From: Arthrobacter_E sp041360795
Lineage (GTDB): Bacteria > Actinomycetota > Actinomycetes > Actinomycetales > Micrococcaceae
Reading direction: 5' to 3'
DNA: 64,000 nucleotides
NCBI RefSeq assembly: GCF_041360795.1
Contig: NZ_JBFUPW010000001.1
Coordinates: 1,302,001-1,366,000, forward strand
Shown here: positions 60,190-64,000 of the stretch, piece after piece
Layout: every line of letters starts with the position of its first letter
Numbering within the stretch: position 1 is the first letter of the stretch
Program-made: the position numbers and the translations under genes
Notes under the pieces: model-generated
Told to the model about the DNA's origin: nothing
What the model saw: only the letters and a program-made list of their open reading frames with translations
The model's database searches: none

Positions 60190-61211
60190 GCACGTCGATC
60201 CGCAACGAGGCGGCTCTCGGAGCGCCGCCCTCCGGCCCCCGCAAGATCCGCCAGGTGCTCGAACGGAAGGACCTGTGGTTCAGGGCGCTCACCCGCAGCG
60301 GCGGCGTGGTCGTCCTGGCGGTCATGGCCCTGGTGGGGCTGTTCCTCGCCGGGAACGGCATCTCGGCGATCAACTCGGTGGGTCTGGGGAACTTCCTCGT
60401 CACTCAGGAATGGGCTCCCGAGAACAACAACTTCGGCATCGCGGCGGTGATCACCGGTTCGGTGCTGATCGCCGCCGTCGCGCTGCTGGTCTCCCTGCCG
60501 CTGGCACTCGGCACGGCGCTGTTCATCACCGAAGTCGCCGGTGGACGGGTGCGGAGCATCCTCACGTCGGTGATCGACCTGATGGCGGCCGTGCCTTCGG
60601 TGGTCTTCGGGCTCTGGGGCCTGAGTTATCTCCAGGTCCAGATCGTCCCCTTCGCCCGCTGGCTGTCCACCTGGTTCGGCTGGATCCCCCTTTTCGCCGT
60701 CGATGGCGTGGAACCGGACAATCCACTGCCCAATGATTCGCTCTACACCTCGTCGACGTTCATCGCGGGACTCGTCGTGGCGCTCATGATCCTGCCCATT
60801 CAGACGTCGGTGATGATGGAGTCCTTCTCGCGGGCGCCGATCGGGGAACGGGAAGGTGCTTATGCGCTCGGCGCGACCCGCTGGGGCATGATCCGTTCGG
60901 TCGTGATCCCGTTCGGCAAGGGCGGGATCATCGGCGGGACCATGCTCGGGCTGGGCCGGGCGCTCGGCGAGACGATCGCGATCTACCTGATCATCAACAC
61001 GGCGTCGTACGCCATCAACTTCCACATCCTCCAGACCGGGGCCAACTCGGTGGCGGCCCTCATCGCCCTGAAATACGGGGAAGCCAACGAATTCACCATG
61101 TCGGCCCTGATGGCGGCGGGGCTCGCCCTGTTCGTGCTGACCATGCTGGTCAACTTCACCGCGTCCGCCATCATCGCGCGGTCGCGGTCGGGCGCGGAAA
61201 GCGAGGCCTGA
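60186..61211 (+). CDS. pstC: phosphate ABC transporter permease PstC
   Basis: 341 residues; one of the two membrane subunits of the high-affinity phosphate importer. Six helices, the ABC permease EAA-like loop GEREGAYALGATRWGMIRSV and ALGETIAIYLII. An additional extracellular loop with WLSTWFGWIPLFAVDG is long. The N-terminus is a cytoplasmic basic segment (about 30 residues). ATG 60186 overlaps the previous gene's stop. Confidence 0.94.
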   Translation: MSTSIRNEAALGAPPSGPRKIRQVLERKDLWFRALTRSGGVVVLAVMALVGLFLAGNGISAINSVGLGNFLVTQEWAPENNNFGIAAVITGSVLIAAVALLVSLPLALGTALFITEVAGGRVRSILTSVIDLMAAVPSVVFGLWGLSYLQVQIVPFARWLSTWFGWIPLFAVDGVEPDNPLPNDSLYTSSTFIAGLVVALMILPIQTSVMMESFSRAPIGEREGAYALGATRWGMIRSVVIPFGKGGIIGGTMLGLGRALGETIAIYLIINTASYAINFHILQTGANSVAALIALKYGEANEFTMSALMAAGLALFVLTMLVNFTASAIIARSRSGAESEA

Positions 61212-61212
61212 G

Positions 61213-62466
61213 ATGACGACGGACATCATCGGAACCAAGGAACTGGAAGAGCAGCTGGACGCGGAGAAGACGACTCTGCCGCGCCTCGACCTGCCGGAAG
61301 GGGCGCCGCCTCAGGAGCGGATCCGGATCGGCGTGTCCAAGGAGGAGGTCCTCTCCATCGCAGGCGCCGGTGTGGCCGGCCTCTCGGTGGGCGCCCTGCT
61401 CTGCCTCGGTCTGGGCATCGTGCCGCTCGGGTGGATGCCGCTCCTGAGCTATCTCTGGTTCCTGGGCACCTACGCCGCCCTCGTCTTCATCACGAACCGT
61501 GGCCCCGCGGTGCGGGACAGGTTCTGGAGCGTCATGCTCTGGTCCGCCGCGATCGTCGTGGTCGCCTCGCTGGCCCTGGTCATCGGGTTCACCAGCACGC
61601 GGGGATGGGACGTGTTCGGCAACGCCAACTTCTTCATCCAGGACATGGGAGTCGCAGGCCCGCTGGCCCCGCTCGAGAAGGGCGGCATCATCCACGCACT
61701 GGTCGGGACTCTGGAGCAGATCGGGATCGCCCTGGCCATCTCGGTCCCGTTCAGCGTGACCACCGCCGTCTTCCTCAATGAGGTCGGCGGGCGTTTCGCG
61801 CGGCTCGTCCGCACCGTGGTCGAGGCGATGACCGCCCTGCCCTCCGTGGTCGCCGGGCTGTTCATCTACGCGGCCGTCATCATCGGGATCACCCGGCAGT
61901 TCAATGGATTCGCCGCTTCCCTGGCGATCACCGTGCTGATGATCCCCATCATGATCCGGTCCGCCGACGTGGTGCTGCGGCTGGTGCCCGGCAATCTGCG
62001 GGAGGCGGGGCTGGCTCTCGGCGCCGGGCAGTGGAGCGTGGTGCTGCACGTGGTCCTGCCGACCGTGCGCTCGGGGCTCGTGACCGCGATCATCCTGGGC
62101 ACGGCGCACGGCATCGGAGAGACCGCCCCGGTCCTGCTCACCGCCGGGGTCACGAACAACCTCAACTTCAACCCGTTCGAAGGACCTCAGGTCTCGCTTC
62201 CGCTGGCCGCGCTGGAATTCGTGAAGTCGGGCCAGCCCAACATGGTGGCCCGCGGCTTCGCCACGGCCACCTTCCTCCTCTTCGTGGTGCTCGTGCTGTT
62301 CATCCTGGCCCGCGTGCTCGGCGGGCAGCAGGCGGGCAAGCTCACGGCAGGACAGCAACGACGACGCGCGGCGAGGTCCCGCGCGTGGCTCCGACGTATC
62401 GAAGAAAACCGCAGTGGGTGGCTGGTCAGCCACCCGACATCCACCCCGGAGGACGAACGACCATGA
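61213..62466 (+). CDS. pstA: phosphate ABC transporter permease PstA
   Basis: 417 residues, longer than usual PstA (about 290) because of an N-terminal extension with two extra hydrophobic segments (residues 50-95) before the six-helix permease core. The permease motif REAGLALGAGQWSVVLHVVL and GTAHGIGETAPVLLTAGV is intact. C-terminal cytoplasmic basic tail. One base after pstC; overlaps pstS (ATGA). The extension's role is unknown. Confidence 0.93.
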   Translation: MTTDIIGTKELEEQLDAEKTTLPRLDLPEGAPPQERIRIGVSKEEVLSIAGAGVAGLSVGALLCLGLGIVPLGWMPLLSYLWFLGTYAALVFITNRGPAVRDRFWSVMLWSAAIVVVASLALVIGFTSTRGWDVFGNANFFIQDMGVAGPLAPLEKGGIIHALVGTLEQIGIALAISVPFSVTTAVFLNEVGGRFARLVRTVVEAMTALPSVVAGLFIYAAVIIGITRQFNGFAASLAITVLMIPIMIRSADVVLRLVPGNLREAGLALGAGQWSVVLHVVLPTVRSGLVTAIILGTAHGIGETAPVLLTAGVTNNLNFNPFEGPQVSLPLAALEFVKSGQPNMVARGFATATFLLFVVLVLFILARVLGGQQAGKLTAGQQRRRAARSRAWLRRIEENRSGWLVSHPTSTPEDERP

Positions 62467-64000
62467 CGCATGATCCCCACAAGAACCGGCGGAGCCACGG
62501 GCGGGTGACCCGGCGGTTCCTCGCCCTCCTGACGGCCCTGGCCCTCGCCTCCGGGACTTTCATCCCCGCGGCCCTCGCCGCCAGCTACACCCGGATCGGT
62601 GGATCCGGGTCCTCCTGGGCGGGGAACGCGGTCAATCAATGGGTCACGGACATCCGCTCCCAGGGAAGCACCGTGGACTACAACCCCAGCGGGTCCTCCA
62701 CCGGCCGCAAGGAGTTCGCCAACGGCCTGGTCGACTTCGCGGTCTCGGAGATCCCGTACAAGGGTGACACCGCCGATCCGCAGGACACGGTGTTCCCCGG
62801 GTTCAAATACTCGATGCTGCCCATCGCCGCCGGCGGCACGAGCTTCATGTACAACCTGCCGGTGAACGGAAAGCGGTTTTCCGAACTCAAACTCACTCAG
62901 GATGCTCTGGCCAGGATCTTCACGGGAAAGGTGACCCGCTGGAATGATCCTGCGATCGCCAAGACGAACCCCGGAGTGAACCTGCCCGACCAGCAGATCC
63001 GCGTCGTCGTGCGTTCCGAGGGCTCCGGCGCCACCGCACAGTTCACCCTGTGGATGAAGCGTCAGTTCCCGTCGTACTACGCCGAGCTCTGCGGCAAGAC
63101 GGGAGGCTGTCCGAACGGGGGCGCGACGTCCTACTTCCCGGGGCAGGGCATCGCCAACTTCTCGGCCCAGAACGGATCCAGCGGCGTGACGACCTACACG
63201 GCGAACACCCCGTACACCATCAACTACGACGAGTACTCTTACGCGCTCGGGGCGAACTTCCCGGTGGCACAGGTCGGCAACGCGGCAGGGTTCTTCACGA
63301 TCCCCACCGACACCGCGGTGGCCGTGGCGCTGACCAAGGCGAAGATCAACATGGACGCGAGTTCGCCCAACTACCTCAGTCAGGACCTCTCTGCGGTCTA
63401 CACGCACAAGGACCCCCGTGTCTACGCCCTCTCCGCGTACACGTACATGCTGGTGCCGGCCCAGACGCGGGGCAGCTTCGACAACAGCAAGGGCGCCGCG
63501 CTCGGCAACTTCGCGAGCTACTCCCTCTGCGAGGGCCAGCAGACCATGGGAGCGCTGGGCTACTCGCCTCTGCCCATGAACCTGGTGATGTCCGCCATGC
63601 AGCAGGTCAAGAAGATCCCCGGGCTGGACTCGGACACCGGGAAGCGCCTGGATTCCACGATCAACGCGGCCCAGAGCAGTTCCGGGAACCCCTGTAACAA
63701 CCCCACCTTCAAACCGGGCCAGGACGTGAACAACAACCAGCTCGTCTACACGGCCCCGTTCCCTAGCGGTTGTGATGCCGCATGCCAGGCGCCCTGGAGG
63801 GGCAAGAACGTCGGCTACAACGCCGGCCCGGGCGCCAAACCCGGCCAGGTGGCGGGCGGTTCCGACGGTCCCGCGGCGGCGCAAGGCCCCGCGGCCGCAC
63901 AGGGTCCGGTCGCCAACGGAGCGACACCGCAGGGCAACAGCCCGGCCGCCGCCAAAAAGCAACCCACCGCAGCGAACAAGCCCAGCGTGTCCTGCAACCG
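62463..64000 (+). CDS. pstS: phosphate-binding protein PstS (3'-truncated by window)
   Basis: At least 512 residues; open to the right edge. A Sec signal (RFLALLTALALASGTFIPAA, cleavage near ALA-AS) lacks a lipobox Cys, unlike Mycobacterium PstS lipoproteins. Phosphate-binding motifs are GGSGSSWAGN, PSGSSTGRKEF, VSEIPYKGD and RSEGSGATAQF. After the PBP domain (to about 455) comes a Gly/Ala/Pro/Gln-rich stalk (GPAAAQGPAAAQGP), which probably leads to a C-terminal anchor beyond 64000. Last visible gene of the operon; pstB is not in the window and may follow. Confidence 0.92.
   Translation, partial: MTHDPHKNRRSHGRVTRRFLALLTALALASGTFIPAALAASYTRIGGSGSSWAGNAVNQWVTDIRSQGSTVDYNPSGSSTGRKEFANGLVDFAVSEIPYKGDTADPQDTVFPGFKYSMLPIAAGGTSFMYNLPVNGKRFSELKLTQDALARIFTGKVTRWNDPAIAKTNPGVNLPDQQIRVVVRSEGSGATAQFTLWMKRQFPSYYAELCGKTGGCPNGGATSYFPGQGIANFSAQNGSSGVTTYTANTPYTINYDEYSYALGANFPVAQVGNAAGFFTIPTDTAVAVALTKAKINMDASSPNYLSQDLSAVYTHKDPRVYALSAYTYMLVPAQTRGSFDNSKGAALGNFASYSLCEGQQTMGALGYSPLPMNLVMSAMQQVKKIPGLDSDTGKRLDSTINAAQSSSGNPCNNPTFKPGQDVNNNQLVYTAPFPSGCDAACQAPWRGKNVGYNAGPGAKPGQVAGGSDGPAAAQGPAAAQGPVANGATPQGNSPAAAKKQPTAANKPSVSCN

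Overview
The window is high-GC, densely packed chromosomal DNA from an actinobacterium. The evidence points to the family Micrococcaceae, most likely an Arthrobacter-type organism. It carries a SufE/rhodanese pair, a PdtaR-type ANTAR response regulator, TIGR03085 and HGxxPAAW proteins, an actinobacterial trp operon membrane protein, a C50 carotenoid cluster with a split lycopene cyclase, and ATGA/GTGA translational coupling throughout. There is one assembly gap (4978-5071). Both window ends cut through a gene. The genus is an inference from gene content, not a measured placement.

Layout. 1-4770: truncated alpha/beta hydrolase, YbaK, SufE, sulfurtransferase, ZapE and a lone MT0933-type antitoxin. 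4898-5664: a tRNA array (Gly-GCC twice, Val-GAC, Cys-GCA, Val-CAC) with the gap inside it. 5902-7227: a small unknown protein and a RecB-like PD-(D/E)XK protein. 7352-11158: def-fmt-rsmB-rpe. 11275-15775: an FMN riboswitch followed by ribM(pnuX)-ribD-ribE-ribB-ribA-ribH, which combines vitamin uptake with complete riboflavin synthesis. 15871-17922: hisE-hisG-hisF. 18826-26074: hisI-trpE-membrane protein-HGxxPAAW-trpC-trpB-trpA-lgt. 26277-33908: gltB-gltD (glutamate synthase) and pyk. 34160-35012: pdtaR and tRNA-Leu.

35181-43123 is an accessory stretch. It holds a small redox/cupin island under an MmyB-type regulator, a DUF2255 remnant, an FAD oxidoreductase whose N-terminus looks frameshifted, an HdeD/DUF1269 membrane pair, a PucR regulator and a DUF1345 gene broken by an in-frame TGA. 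Two sizeable inverted repeats lie in or near it.

43406-44650 encodes a secreted lipase. 44705-49987 is a minus-strand carotenoid operon (crtE-crtB-crtI-crtYe-crtYf-crtEb) predicted to make a cyclised C50 carotenoid. It diverges from a TspO-like gene, a DUF2867 gene and idi, so precursor supply and pigment formation share one AT-rich intergenic region. 51918-54167 is a PadR-DUF1048-ABC exporter operon with a clear inverted-repeat operator upstream.

54898-64000 is the most unusual region: a phosphate-uptake locus in which pstC-pstA-pstS is preceded by three further exported proteins. These are a secreted PstS-like protein, a membrane-anchored Ig-like protein, and a 927-residue PstS-like protein with a C-terminal membrane anchor. 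Visible exported proteins here lack lipoprotein signals, unlike typical Gram-positive PstS. The locus has a 730-base hairpin-rich leader and a perfect 15-bp hairpin after the first gene.
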